This document shows, piece by piece, positions 27,847 to 36,827 of a stretch of DNA of 64,000 nucleotides. Positions within the stretch are counted from its first letter, which is position 1. Every line of letters starts with the position of its first letter. The translations under genes and the position numbers were made by a program. The DNA is from Nitrospiraceae bacterium (GTDB taxonomy: Bacteria > Nitrospirota > Nitrospiria > Nitrospirales > UBA8639). The notes under the pieces are model-generated. The model did no database searches, was not told where the DNA came from, and worked only from the letters and a program-made list of their open reading frames with translations. The DNA is taken from contig JACKFE010000003.1 in assembly GCA_020632635.1 (NCBI GenBank), positions 62,001-126,000 on the forward strand, written 5' to 3'.

Positions 27847-29040
27847 ATGGCCACTCTTCCCGATTCACATGGACGGTTTGGACAGTTTGGCGGCATGTAT
27901 GTGCCGGAAACTCTCATGCCCGCCATCTTGGAGCTGGAACACGCCTACCTGGCCGCTAAACGGGATAAACAGTTTCAACAAGAATTTCATACTTGTCTGA
28001 AACAGTTTGTGGGACGCCCCACGCCCCTCTACTTCGCCGAACGTCTGACCAAAACCCTGGGCGGCGCCAAGATCTATCTCAAGCGGGAAGACCTGTGTCA
28101 CACCGGGGCGCATAAAATCAATAACACCGTGGGGCAAGCCATTCTCACCCGCCGCATGAAAAAGAAGCGGGTCATCGCCGAAACAGGCGCTGGCCAGCAC
28201 GGCGTGGCCGTGGCTACCGTGGCGGCCATGTTTGGGTTGGACGCGGAAATTTATATGGGCACGGAAGATATGGAGCGGCAGGCCCTCAATGTGTTTCGCA
28301 TGCGCTTGCTCGGCTCCAAGGTCACCGGGGTGGATGCCGGAAGCCGGACATTGAAAGATGCCATCAGCGAAGCCATGCGGGATTGGACGACGAACGTGGG
28401 CACCACGCACTACTTGCTGGGTTCTGTCCTGGGGGCGCATCCCTACCCCATGATGATCCGGGATTTTCAGTCGGTAATCGGTAAAGAAGCCCGCAAACAA
28501 ATCCTGGCGCAGGAAGGCCGCTTGCCCCATTGTTTAGTCGCCTGCGTGGGAGGCGGCAGTAACAGCATGGGCCTCTTTTATCCATTTTTACGGGATACCA
28601 AAGTCGCCATGCGGGGGGTGGAAGCCGGCGGATATGGCATTGCCAGCGGAAAACACGCGGCCAGATTTTCCGGCGGAAAGCCCGGCGTGCTCCATGGCAC
28701 CATGACCTATCTGCTTCAAGATGAGGATGGGCAGGTCAATCCGACGCATTCGGTTTCGGCTGGACTGGACTATCCGGCGGTGGGCCCTGAACATAGCTTT
28801 TATCATGATCAACAGCGCATCCAGTATACGTCCGTCAATGACGATGAAGCCCTGAAGGCCTTTGATTTATTGTCTCAAGTGGAAGGCATCATCCCGGCGC
28901 TGGAAAGCGCCCATGCCGTGGCGGAAGTCGTGAAACTGGCGCCCACGATGAAAAAAAATCAGATCATCATTATGAACCTATCGGGACGCGGCGATAAAGA
29001 TGTCCAACAAATCGCCCGCATGCGCGGCATTCCGCTATAG
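27847..29040 (+). CDS. trpB: Tryptophan synthase beta chain
   Basis: PLP enzyme that couples indole to serine. 397 residues, normal. The PLP lysine sits in HTGAHKINNT, the carboxylate loop in AETGAGQHG and the phosphate-binding glycine loop in CVGGGSNSMG. The TrpB1 type (canonical, alpha-dependent) is indicated by FGGMYVPETLMPA at the N-terminus. It works as an alpha2-beta2 complex with TrpA encoded 114 bases downstream. Confidence 0.97.
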   Translation: MATLPDSHGRFGQFGGMYVPETLMPAILELEHAYLAAKRDKQFQQEFHTCLKQFVGRPTPLYFAERLTKTLGGAKIYLKREDLCHTGAHKINNTVGQAILTRRMKKKRVIAETGAGQHGVAVATVAAMFGLDAEIYMGTEDMERQALNVFRMRLLGSKVTGVDAGSRTLKDAISEAMRDWTTNVGTTHYLLGSVLGAHPYPMMIRDFQSVIGKEARKQILAQEGRLPHCLVACVGGGSNSMGLFYPFLRDTKVAMRGVEAGGYGIASGKHAARFSGGKPGVLHGTMTYLLQDEDGQVNPTHSVSAGLDYPAVGPEHSFYHDQQRIQYTSVNDDEALKAFDLLSQVEGIIPALESAHAVAEVVKLAPTMKKNQIIIMNLSGRGDKDVQQIARMRGIPL

Positions 29041-29080
29041 GGAACAGGAAAAAAGATGCACACGGACCAAGCTGGCATCG

Positions 29081-29158
29081 ATGAATACTCAGGAACTTTT
29101 CAGATATCTGATGCGATCTCCCAAGCAGGGAGAACTCATTCTTGAGAACAAAATATGA
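29081..29158 (+). CDS. Possible 25-residue mini-ORF coupled to trpA
   Basis: Between trpB and trpA an ATG at 29081 opens a frame of 25 codons (MNTQELFRYLMRSPKQGELI, then LENKI) whose TGA overlaps the trpA ATG as ATGA. The gap of 114 bases is large for this compact operon and the overlap would permit coupling of trpA translation. No Shine-Dalgarno precedes it and the peptide matches nothing I know, so it may be chance. Confidence 0.25.
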   Translation: MNTQELFRYLMRSPKQGELILENKI

Positions 29159-29958
29159 CCAATCGCATTCAACAGACATTTGAAGCCCTGCAGGCCAAAG
29201 GGGAAAAAGCCCTGATCCCCTATATCATGGCGGGCGATCCGTCATTAGCGATGACGGAATCGTTGGTGCTGACCATGGCGGAGGCCGGAGCCGATCTGAT
29301 CGAGTTGGGAGTCCCCTTCTCCGATCCCATTGCCGACGGCCCGGTCATTCAACAAGCCGCCGAACGCGCCTTGCGGTCCGGCACCACACTGAGAAAGATT
29401 TTGGCCACGGTCCGATCGATTCGCACGAAAACCGCCGTGCCCCTGATCTTCATGTCTTATTACAACACCATTATGGCCATGGGATTGGAGGCATTTTGCA
29501 CCAAGGCGGTGGAGGCGGGAATTGATGGCCTCATCGTCCCGGATCTGCCACCGGAAGAATCCGATGCGCTCTATGCGGCAGCCCAACAAGCTGGCGGACC
29601 GGTGGTGATCTTTCTCCTCGCCCCAACCAGCACACCACAACGCCGGAAAGAAGTCATCACACGCACCCATGGATTCATTTATTACGTCTCGCTCACAGGC
29701 ATTACCGGCGCCCAATTGACGGATTTGACCCAGGTCAAAAAAAACGTCCAAGCCATTCAGAAAGCCGCCAAGAAACCGGTAGCCGTCGGATTTGGCATCG
29801 CCACTCCGGAACAAGCCAACAAGGTCGGCCAATTTGCGGATGGCGTCATCATCGGCAGTGCGCTCGTCAAAACAATCGCCTCCGACTCTCAAAGCCCTTC
29901 ATTTCTCACCCAAATCAACACCACCATCACCAATCTCAAAACCGCCCTTTCTTCCTAG
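29155..29958 (+). CDS. trpA: Tryptophan synthase alpha chain
   Basis: Cleaves indole-3-glycerol phosphate and channels indole to TrpB. TIM barrel, 267 residues. Catalytic Glu and Asp are in LIELGVPFSDPIADGP; the loop GFIYYVSLTGITGA and phosphate site VAVGFGIATPEQ follow. This is the end of the trp operon; no clear intrinsic terminator is visible in the 259 bases after it. Confidence 0.96.
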   Translation: MTNRIQQTFEALQAKGEKALIPYIMAGDPSLAMTESLVLTMAEAGADLIELGVPFSDPIADGPVIQQAAERALRSGTTLRKILATVRSIRTKTAVPLIFMSYYNTIMAMGLEAFCTKAVEAGIDGLIVPDLPPEESDALYAAAQQAGGPVVIFLLAPTSTPQRRKEVITRTHGFIYYVSLTGITGAQLTDLTQVKKNVQAIQKAAKKPVAVGFGIATPEQANKVGQFADGVIIGSALVKTIASDSQSPSFLTQINTTITNLKTALSS

Positions 29959-30217
29959 CACACTCGTACTCCGTAATACGTTCCTTGGGCACCCCACCAC
30001 AGCGTTTTCGTTCTTTCGTTTCAAGAAGAAAAAGCTTACATCCGGCCTGTCTTTCATGGAATAAAACTGTGACACCCCCTGCAAAAATACAGTCAGTGTC
30101 AACGGAAAGGAAGCTGAGGAGGCCTTTACAGGCATGAGGCCAGAGTTTGATAAAATCTATTGGGCTGGATACCAAGAAACAAAGAAAGCAATGGCACAAA
30201 ATTAGGAGGCAACCAGG

Positions 30218-31147
30218 TTAGATTTTTAGATTTTGGATAAAGGGTCTTAGGGCCGTTTCCAACTTAATCATAACATTCACCATGCCTTCCTGAATCCCTT
30301 CCCACTTATTAGAATCTTTCAATCCTCCAATATCTAACGTCTTTCTTATCCTTGAAGCTCGTCTGTTATCAAGTCGTTCCCACTCCAATTCAGAGCCAAA
30401 TTGTTTTTCTATTTCGTCTTTTTTTATATACAAAGCATCAAATATGGTTTTATTTTCCGCCTCGCGTTCCTTTCCACGGTCAATATATAACTCCACACAT
30501 GTTTGGTGTTCCCAAATTACATAATTGAAACTCAGACCAGTTTTTCCAGCACCTGTTCCAATCCAGGAATATCTACTAGGTGAAATCGAGGCATGTAGTT
30601 TGGTTTTCGTTTTGGCTCGCTCCAATAGACCAGACCAAAAATCATACCTTACTTCAGAACGTTCTTCGAATTCCTTTTTAGCTTTACCAACAGCCCTAGT
30701 TTCTTCGCTCGGCCCAACAATTAGCGTTAAAAGTGGCGCTGGGTCAGATTCTCCAATTCGAATAGCTTCTAGTTTTACAAGATAAAAGCTAGCTGAGGAG
30801 GATTCATTAAGCCAGGTAATAGCACTCACATGTTCAGGTCGTGGGTGCGAAACAATCCAAACTGCGGCTCTGGCATCTACAGCTACTAAATAGGTAATTA
30901 GCTTTCCAAGGTGGTCATGGTTACTTTTTTCCAGCTGATTTTCAATAATAACCTTATTTCCTTGTTCATCTTCCGCAATTAAATCAACGCTAAAATCCCC
31001 AGCCGCGGCTTCCCGTTCTGCGTTTAAAAGGGTAAGATCGAGACACTCATTTAGGACATCAATGTTTTCTTGAAGCCATTTCGTAAAATCGTACGCTTCG
31101 TGTTTGAATGCCTCACGGAGAGGAATTCGTAAAATTTTTTGAACCAC
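30218..31147 (-). CDS. DUF4268 / PD-(D/E)XK nuclease-like protein
   Basis: A 309-residue protein with a restriction-endonuclease-like core near the N-terminus: D55, then E69 and Q71 (SVDLIAED, IIENQLEK), a D-x13-ExQ form of the PD-(D/E)XK site, followed by the helix HDHLGKLITYL and strand AAVWIVS. The C-terminal half (SRYSWIGTGAG, VELYIDRGKE) fits DUF4268, seen in stand-alone nuclease-like proteins often found near restriction genes. DNA or RNA cleavage is likely but not shown. The gene is AT-rich compared with trp genes and lies in the same strip as another nuclease-like gene. Confidence 0.75.
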   Translation of the reverse strand: MVQKILRIPLREAFKHEAYDFTKWLQENIDVLNECLDLTLLNAEREAAAGDFSVDLIAEDEQGNKVIIENQLEKSNHDHLGKLITYLVAVDARAAVWIVSHPRPEHVSAITWLNESSSASFYLVKLEAIRIGESDPAPLLTLIVGPSEETRAVGKAKKEFEERSEVRYDFWSGLLERAKTKTKLHASISPSRYSWIGTGAGKTGLSFNYVIWEHQTCVELYIDRGKEREAENKTIFDALYIKKDEIEKQFGSELEWERLDNRRASRIRKTLDIGGLKDSNKWEGIQEGMVNVMIKLETALRPFIQNLKI

Positions 31148-31488
31148 TATTTACCCTTTAAGCATGAAATGCCTTCTCATGCCCTGCAGCCAATTAAATT
31201 GTTAGTAAAGCAAAACATTTCGGCTTAATCTTCTCCAACGTTTTTGTAATCTTCGATATTTTTGAGGCAATAAAAACCTTCCTTCAGAAGTAGGAATTTA
31301 TATTTTGGCACTCTCAAGTTATACAATGAGTTTGCCCCAATTATCTTTGGGGAAAACTGCACAATTTTATTAACTGCCCAATTGCCTCGGGAGCCTCCGC
31401 TTCGGAAATTTGCCTTTGAAGGCAAAATATTCAATTTCTTAGCCTAAGAACTAATTGTGCCTTTGGGTTTTTTTCCTGTAACACTTGT
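31148..31488. other. AT-rich gap between the two nuclease-like genes
   Basis: About 340 bases with low GC (20 of 60 bases counted G or C in the line from 31261). A minus-strand ORF of 69 codons (31225-31434) looks like chance. The palindrome at 31409-31426 (TTTGCC and GGCAAA arms around TTTGAA) lacks a T-run on either side, so it is not a good terminator. I see no gene here. Confidence 0.5.
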
Positions 31489-32484
31489 CTAGGCAACATC
31501 CTTTTTCACCGCACTCCAAAATGGTAATATTTTTTCTCGCCATTTCTCCATGGTATCCCAACTATTATCAAACTTTACTACCCATGCATTTGTATTATCT
31601 GGGGCACCTATAAAATTTTCGTTTTTCAGTTTAACAGGTTCAAAGTCATCAAGAGACAATGGCTTATAAGTGCTTGCAACTATTAATTCTGCTTGGTGAG
31701 CTGCCTTAGATTCTATTTCTTCTGCCGGAACAAAACCAAACCAGCCTTTTTCTTTCATTTCAGGATCTGTAAAAAAGTAATACCCCTGCCAGGTTTTACC
31801 ATTGCTCAACCGCCTACCCGCACTGGGAAACAATGGCCATAATTTTCGGACAAGTTCCCCTTGCAGTGGCGACCCATAGTCCGGGAATGCTTTTTTTAAG
31901 TGAACAGCTTTCCTTTCAAAGTCATGAACAAAGCTGAATTGGCGATTTAGGTATTCGATGAATTCATTCACGATAAATTTTGCGCCGAGATTAGAAATAT
32001 CAGTTATTTTTTTTAGTTTTTCTAAGACATCCTGCCACGTGATAATGCTTACTCCCTCCAATCCTTTTATCCTTTCACGCGCTTCAATTTCCCGAGATTC
32101 TGGGCATAGCACAAATAATATAGCTCTTACCTCTATGTTGTTTATGCTCTTTAGTGAACTAGCAACGGTCTTAAGAGTTTCACCATATTTCAAGGGTTGC
32201 CCATCTTGGAATGAAGCAAAAAATTTATTCTCAATTCCTATAACAACGTCATCTAATTGGATTAAAATATCAAGACGTCCATCTTTATATTGCGAATGGA
32301 AAGTTGGGTACTCTGTACGACAAGCAAAATGTGACGTGCACCCAAATGGACCAATGGGAGAATGATCAGACAATAACGACAGAATAGCTTCCCTAACTTC
32401 CCGTGAGTTAAACATCAAATAGCTAATGAGTGCAGAGCTTAAATTTTCACGGGACAATCCTTCAATTTTTGTAAAAATATCCAT
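31489..32484 (-). CDS. PD-(D/E)XK nuclease superfamily protein
   Basis: A 331-residue protein. The nuclease core is D72, E85, K87 (GRLDILIQL, IGIENKFFA), preceded by a helical start typical of the PDDEXK_4-type family (MDIFTKIEGLSRENLSSALI). A strand with ILFVLCPESRE and an ITWQDVLEKL helix follow, then a long C-terminal region with Trp-rich WQGYYFFTD and WFGFVP segments of unknown role. GC is visibly low (21 of 60 counted in the line from 32101). Homologues are usually orphan or defence-associated. It is transcribed with the DUF4268 gene but 341 bases upstream of it. Confidence 0.75.
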   Translation of the reverse strand: MDIFTKIEGLSRENLSSALISYLMFNSREVREAILSLLSDHSPIGPFGCTSHFACRTEYPTFHSQYKDGRLDILIQLDDVVIGIENKFFASFQDGQPLKYGETLKTVASSLKSINNIEVRAILFVLCPESREIEARERIKGLEGVSIITWQDVLEKLKKITDISNLGAKFIVNEFIEYLNRQFSFVHDFERKAVHLKKAFPDYGSPLQGELVRKLWPLFPSAGRRLSNGKTWQGYYFFTDPEMKEKGWFGFVPAEEIESKAAHQAELIVASTYKPLSLDDFEPVKLKNENFIGAPDNTNAWVVKFDNSWDTMEKWREKILPFWSAVKKDVA

Positions 32485-33010
32485 TGGAGCTCTTTTCTTC
32501 CTGTTGCCTTTTTAAAGAGTTCATAATTTTATAGTGGAGTGCTTGGTGGAAGCGGATTGTTTTAGATGTTTTTATTTCACCGTGAAAGGAATTCAAAAAC
32601 AACTATTCCTGAAGGGTAGTTCAAACCTCATCAAGTCTTTCCGGAGGCTTAAAAGCTTCAGCCAAAGGCTGCCCAATATTATCTAACTGACCCTACACCC
32701 GAAGTCACCGGTCATCAGAGAAAAATGGTCCACTATACCACTATAATTAGAAACCATTGACCGTAATGGAAAAATGAAATAATAGCGAACTTTTAGTGAT
32801 TTCCCCAAAACCGGAAGTTTGGAAAAGGTCAGAAATAAACTCGGAAGGTCAAGCTAAAAGAATGAAAATGAGGAAGAGAAACTATACCCTTTGGGCCAAT
32901 AACTTCCTCCCATTGTAAGAATTAGGAAATCTGAAAACTGCCATTACGGACCCTATTCTCACCTAGTTTTTCACCGGATTTTTGAAAAAGGCATAAGCCA
33001 TTGATTTCAT
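32485..33010. other. AT-rich non-coding gap before tRNA-Arg
   Basis: About 525 bases with no supported ORF. A small inverted repeat CCATT-AATGG lies at 32754-32769. I looked for a duplicated piece of the tRNA-Arg 3' end as an attachment site and found none by eye, and no integrase gene. It could be decayed transferred DNA. Confidence 0.45.
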
Positions 33011-33087
33011 TGGTGCGCCCGGCAGGAATCGAACCTGCGACCCTCGGCTTAGAAGGCCGATGCTCTATCCAACTGAGCTACGGGCGC
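33011..33087 (-). tRNA. tRNA-Arg (anticodon TCT)
   Basis: Read on the minus strand, a full cloverleaf of 77 bases: acceptor GCGCCCG/CGGGCGC, D arm GCTC-GAGC, anticodon arm with loop CTTCTAA (anticodon TCT, reads AGA), T arm GCAGG-TTCGAAT-CCTGC, discriminator A and an encoded CCA (33011-33013 on the plus strand as TGG). Confidence 0.97.
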
Positions 33088-33574
33088 AATCCAGAGTCTC
33101 TCGCGCTAGATGAGTCTGTCTCTTGGGTAGATGGGCCATTTGAAGCTGACCTGGGAACATTCTCACTACCCGATTTGAGTCCCCATTATACTCACTCAAG
33201 AAACTCTTGTCTCGTCCATGCCCGTCTCAATTTCCAGAGCAGAATGATGTTTTCCAAGAGTCCCACGGTCCGCAACCCCTCGGAATGTGAACCGTCCATC
33301 GACCGTACCATCTCCTTCATGGCCAATCGGTCCCTCTTCACCAAAAGAGACGGGCCCCAGATCGGTCAAAAAGAAGAGTCGGAGACATGCCTGAGTTGTG
33401 GATTTGGTCTTCTCCTCAATGAGGATGGCGCGGAGGAGAACGACACATGTCCAAGCGGAAAAGGAATCAGGTGCTTTGGAAGGCGGCGCAAAGGCCCGGA
33501 TCAACACTCCAACGGAGGAAAGACGACAGACGGTAGGATGCGCATCATAATCAGATAGGCCAAAGGTCATGTGA
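33088..33574. other. No clear gene
   Basis: Just under 490 bases. Long ORFs on both strands exist here (33001-33558 plus, 33196-33600 minus), but the plus one starts inside the antisense of the tRNA and the minus one has no start signal or familiar composition. I see nothing supportable. Confidence 0.4.
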
Positions 33575-33703
33575 TTAGACCGGCAACACCTCAGTGACAC
33601 TCGAAAAGATTCTGATCATCATACTTCCGAAAACCGAGCCGACCGCCATCGCCGATAGCATCAATAGCAGCAGGGTCATGAAAACAATTCCCGTGATTTT
33701 CAT
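33575..33703 (-). CDS. Small single-pass membrane protein (42 residues)
   Basis: The ATG at 33703 is preceded by AAGGAGA at the right distance, which decides the start over the longer frame to 33829. The product MKITGIVFMTLLLLMLSAMA, continuing to a C-terminus VTEVLPV, is one hydrophobic helix of about 22 residues with a basic N-terminus and short tail. Function unknown; small bacterial membrane proteins of this size often modulate larger membrane complexes. No partner is adjacent. Confidence 0.55.
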   Translation of the reverse strand: MKITGIVFMTLLLLMLSAMAVGSVFGSMMIRIFSSVTEVLPV

Positions 33704-34165
33704 GGATCTCTCCTTTTTTCTTCCACTTGGAATACCCCTCTTAATCCGGCACGTCCCATAAGATTCGCTATTGAGGGAATCGCTAGCCCTTGGCCTCTCT
33801 ATTGTAGATTGAGCATTCACACACAACACAATGCCCCCAAAGTAGGGGCACCAAGCCGACAGAGGTTCAACCAGTGCATGATGAAATGCGGGAATGTCTC
33901 AGGGAGGCGACCGACGAGGAGTGCCCCTTCGTCGTTTGCATTGTCATGTGAGGTTCACCACTCGAGAGACATCATAGGCAGATAGGAAAGGGAAGCCGGC
34001 ACTTAGAATAGGAGACACCCAGGGCATGGAGACAGGCATGTAAGAGATGACAATCTCGATTGAAAGGCAGAGGGTTTGGGAAATCTTCAATTCAAATGGG
34101 CATCAAATCCCCTTTCCCAAAAGCTGGATTCAAGTTTTTCTTGAATTTTTGTGGAGCAGTGTGAG
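33704..34165. other. No gene seen
   Basis: About 460 bases between the small membrane protein and the epimerase gene. No supported ORF, RNA or repeat. It may hold the promoter of the small membrane protein, but no convincing -35/-10 pair stood out. Confidence 0.4.
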
Positions 34166-35095
34166 TTAGGAAGCGCTCTTTCCAAACGTCTCTTCAACCA
34201 AGAGGGCCAAGCCTTCTTCCAATGTCGTGAGATCCTTGGAATTCAGAAGTTCCTGAAACCGGTCAATATTGGCGGAGGAACACGGAATATCTCCTATCAG
34301 CGGGGCTTGATGCACCACGTTCAACTGTCGCCCCGAGCACTGAGACAGGATGTCAATCATCCTCAGCAAGTCCAGGCTACATCCAGTAGCCACATGGCAG
34401 ACACCGGTCATGGCGCTTTGGAGGGCCGCGACATTCGCACGGGCCACGTCTTTGACAAAAATAAAATCACGCGTTTGCTTGCCATCCCCATACACCAAGA
34501 GTGGCTGCTGCTGTTCAATCCTGGCCAGAAACTTACTAATGACTCCGGCATACGGAGAGCGTGGATCCTGACGGGGACCATAGACATTAAAATATCGCAG
34601 CCCCAGCGTGGATACGAGAAATCCCTCGGCAAATAACTGGGCATACTGGTCATTGACATATTTTTCCAAGCCATAGGGCGAGATGGGCCGGCACCCATCC
34701 GTTTCAGCAATGGGTAACCGCGCAGGTTGTCCATAGACGGCCGCACTTGAGGCATACACCATCCGTTGCACCCCCAAGGAGCGAGCCGTCTGCAAGACAT
34801 TCACAAATCCCAGAATATTGATTGAACAGGACTGTGAGGGATGCTCCACCGACGCTTGGACCGAAACTTGGGCCGCTAAATGCAATACATGGGAAATCCC
34901 CTCCATGGCTTTTTTGACCGCTTCCTCGTCGCGAATGTCTCCCTCGACAATTTCCAGTTGCGGATGGGCCGGTAAATTTTTCCGGGTTCCGGAAGAAAAG
35001 TTGTCAAACACGCGAACCTGCCACCCCTCCTCCAGCAGCTTCTCGACGGAATGGGACCCAATAAACCCGGCTCCTCCGGTGACTAACACCTTCAT
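34166..35095 (-). CDS. NAD-dependent epimerase/dehydratase, UDP-glucose 4-epimerase-like
   Basis: A 309-residue extended short-chain dehydrogenase. NAD site GGAGFIGS at 7-14, SSAAVYG with the catalytic Ser region, and the YxxxK pair in SPYGLEK; the substrate segment RYFNVYGPRQDP and the DFIFVKDVA block are typical of GalE/WbpP-type sugar nucleotide epimerases. It would act on a UDP-sugar for surface polysaccharide. No glycosyltransferase genes are next to it, so the sugar cannot be inferred. Confidence 0.85.
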   Translation of the reverse strand: MKVLVTGGAGFIGSHSVEKLLEEGWQVRVFDNFSSGTRKNLPAHPQLEIVEGDIRDEEAVKKAMEGISHVLHLAAQVSVQASVEHPSQSCSINILGFVNVLQTARSLGVQRMVYASSAAVYGQPARLPIAETDGCRPISPYGLEKYVNDQYAQLFAEGFLVSTLGLRYFNVYGPRQDPRSPYAGVISKFLARIEQQQPLLVYGDGKQTRDFIFVKDVARANVAALQSAMTGVCHVATGCSLDLLRMIDILSQCSGRQLNVVHQAPLIGDIPCSSANIDRFQELLNSKDLTTLEEGLALLVEETFGKSAS

Positions 35096-35281
35096 GGCAG
35101 ACCCTCCCTATAGTTGACGACGCGTGAGAACGCAGCAAAGACAATGCCACAAGGGCCTCTTTGTCTTCCAGGGGTTCGTTCATCGGGGTAAAGCATTGTC
35201 CATCTCACCCCCCTTCCCTATAATGAAGTCTCTCTATTATTCACGATTGATTATGGATTCAAGCGGAAGGAGTTGGATTGC

Positions 35282-35959
35282 ATGACGATGTATACCCGTG
35301 AACAAACGGCCACTGATATCCAGGATGACCCCAAGGCTCGCGCGCTCCTAGAAGCGGCCTTTCAGAAAACCGCTCGATGGCAGCCGGACTTCAAAGGCTT
35401 TCGGGCTGACCTACGCATCAACGTGAACGGCCAGGAAACCAAGGGTACCGTGACGGTCAAAGGCCCCAGGGACGTGACCGTTACCATTGATGATGCCGAC
35501 TTACAAACCTGGGCTCAAAACCAAATCGGGATGATCGCCGTCCATCGAGGCCCGCGAAATTTTCAGGAGTCCGATGGAAAATATGCTCTAACCCTTGGAG
35601 GGGAAGAACACCATCCCCTTGGTCAACGCCTCAATATTCATGGCGACGGGATGGGCTCCTGGTACCGCGTGAAAGGGGATCGCATTACGCAAATCAATCG
35701 CCACATGCCGCACGCGGCCTTTACCATCAATGTGGAAGACAGCGCGATTACCCAGGACCAGAAACATCTGACCACCCGATACACGGTCTATTACTTCAAT
35801 CCCAAGGATCGATCCTTACAAAATGTGGAAAGCTTCACCGACACCCATGTCCGAGTGGGGAATTCCGATCTTCCGGCGACCCGACGGATTATTTCCTTCG
35901 AAAACGGGGAAGTCTCCGCACGAACCATTCTCTTCGAAAACCATCAGATGCTGTCATAA
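35282..35959 (+). CDS. DUF3386-type protein
   Basis: A 225-residue soluble protein. I start at the ATG at 35282 because AAGGAG lies 9 bases upstream; the frame is open to a TTG at 35273. The arrangement, ARALLEAAFQKTARW at the start, beta strands TVTVKGPRDVTV, then DTHVRVGNSDLP and RRIISFENGEVSARTI, matches the DUF3386 family familiar from cyanobacteria and plastids. No catalytic residue is known to me. It has its own hairpin terminator and divergent partners, so it is probably a single-gene unit. Confidence 0.75.
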   Translation: MTMYTREQTATDIQDDPKARALLEAAFQKTARWQPDFKGFRADLRINVNGQETKGTVTVKGPRDVTVTIDDADLQTWAQNQIGMIAVHRGPRNFQESDGKYALTLGGEEHHPLGQRLNIHGDGMGSWYRVKGDRITQINRHMPHAAFTINVEDSAITQDQKHLTTRYTVYYFNPKDRSLQNVESFTDTHVRVGNSDLPATRRIISFENGEVSARTILFENHQMLS

Positions 35960-35966
35960 CCGAAGA

Positions 35967-36001
35967 GGCCCGGTCACAGACATTGTGCTGTGCCGGGCCT
36001 T
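35967..36001 (+). terminator. Hairpin terminator after the DUF3386 gene
   Basis: GGCCCGG(T)CACAG (35967-35979) pairs with CTGTGCCGGGCC (35988-35999), a 12-base-pair stem with one bulge and an eight-base loop. The T-run after it is short, so strength is uncertain. Confidence 0.7.
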
Positions 36002-36089
36002 CTAATCTGTGTGCACTATGGCTCATCCGGCTTGATCCCCTTGATCCAGTCAGCCTCATGCACCAATAGACCGGCTATTTTGCTTGAGG

Positions 36090-36827
36090 TTACTCCGTTA
36101 AACGGGTTCCCCCTGTACTCCCTCCAAATCCACCCCAGGTCCCACCAAACCCTCCCCGCCCAATCCCCCAATATTCTCCCCGCTTCCATCGGGAGAAGGG
36201 ATGAACGCGCTCAGGCCTGGTAAAGCGCCACAGGGCATAGAACATCAGCACGACCACGAGGACATTCATCCAAAACGCCACTTGGCGGCGACTCTTTTTC
36301 TCCGCTTGCTGGCGGGGAGCATCCTCGGCCAACGCCGCGAGGGAAACGGCTGCCCGATAGAGATTGACGCCATAATCGCCGGAAGCAAACATCGGTTGGA
36401 AAATGGTCATCGATAACTCATCCAACTTCTGAGGCGGAATGGTCGTGATCAAATTTTTACCGACCACAACCACCGCCTGGCGCTCCGCGACGGAAGCGAG
36501 CAAGAGAATCCCTCGTTCCTGTTGGGCCGAACCGATTCTCCACGCTTCATACAGACGGGACGCATATTCCTTGGCATGGGCAAATCCACCGACATCCTTC
36601 ACTGTCACCACCAGCATTTCCACGCCGGTCCGCTGTTCCAGATCATGGCAGATGGTCCGGACTTGCTGAAACCATTGCCCCTCCAAGAGGTCGGCGTAAT
36701 CACTCACATAGCCAAGCGGACTCGGGAATTTAGGCTCCCCTTTTCCAGACGCCCAGGCCATTCCGCCCGCCTCGCCCAGCAGACCCAGGCACACAAGAAG
36801 GAGGGCCATGAGCTTGACCCGTTTCAC
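36090..36827 (-). CDS. TPM-domain protein (YgcG-like), membrane-anchored
   Basis: A 245-residue protein: signal peptide (MKRVKLMALLLVCLGLLGEA), a TPM/YgcG domain (about 35-165, YVSDYADLLEG, MLVVTVKDVGG, ERGILLLASV, VVVGKNLI), a transmembrane helix (about 185-203), then a basic tail ending in a Gly-Trp-Phe rich stretch (GGFGGTWGGFGG). TPM proteins are linked to photosystem II repair in plants and to membrane or envelope roles in bacteria; the bacterial function is unclear. Its ATG overlaps the nucleotidyltransferase-like gene upstream by four bases, so the two are coupled. Confidence 0.82.
   Translation of the reverse strand: MKRVKLMALLLVCLGLLGEAGGMAWASGKGEPKFPSPLGYVSDYADLLEGQWFQQVRTICHDLEQRTGVEMLVVTVKDVGGFAHAKEYASRLYEAWRIGSAQQERGILLLASVAERQAVVVVGKNLITTIPPQKLDELSMTIFQPMFASGDYGVNLYRAAVSLAALAEDAPRQQAEKKSRRQVAFWMNVLVVVLMFYALWRFTRPERVHPFSRWKRGEYWGIGRGGFGGTWGGFGGSTGGTRLTE

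Noticed and set aside
29988..30012. Near-repeat of GGGCACCCCACCACA at 29988 and again near 61258
   Set aside because: A 15-base match between two places in 64 kb is expected by chance; no mobile element features flank either copy.
31409..31426. Near-perfect palindrome TTTGCC-TTTGAA-GGCAAA
   Set aside because: No T-run on either strand and no gene close enough for a terminator or operator claim.
31225..31434. Minus-strand 69-codon ORF in the AT-rich gap
   Set aside because: Unusual composition and no Shine-Dalgarno; low GC makes chance ORFs likely.
33001..33558. Plus-strand 185-codon ORF starting MISLVRPAGIEPATLG
   Set aside because: Its first part is the antisense of the tRNA-Arg gene; this peptide is a known spurious tRNA shadow.
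33196..33600. Minus-strand 134-codon ORF
   Set aside because: No start signal, no family, overlaps the small membrane protein; cannot be told from chance.
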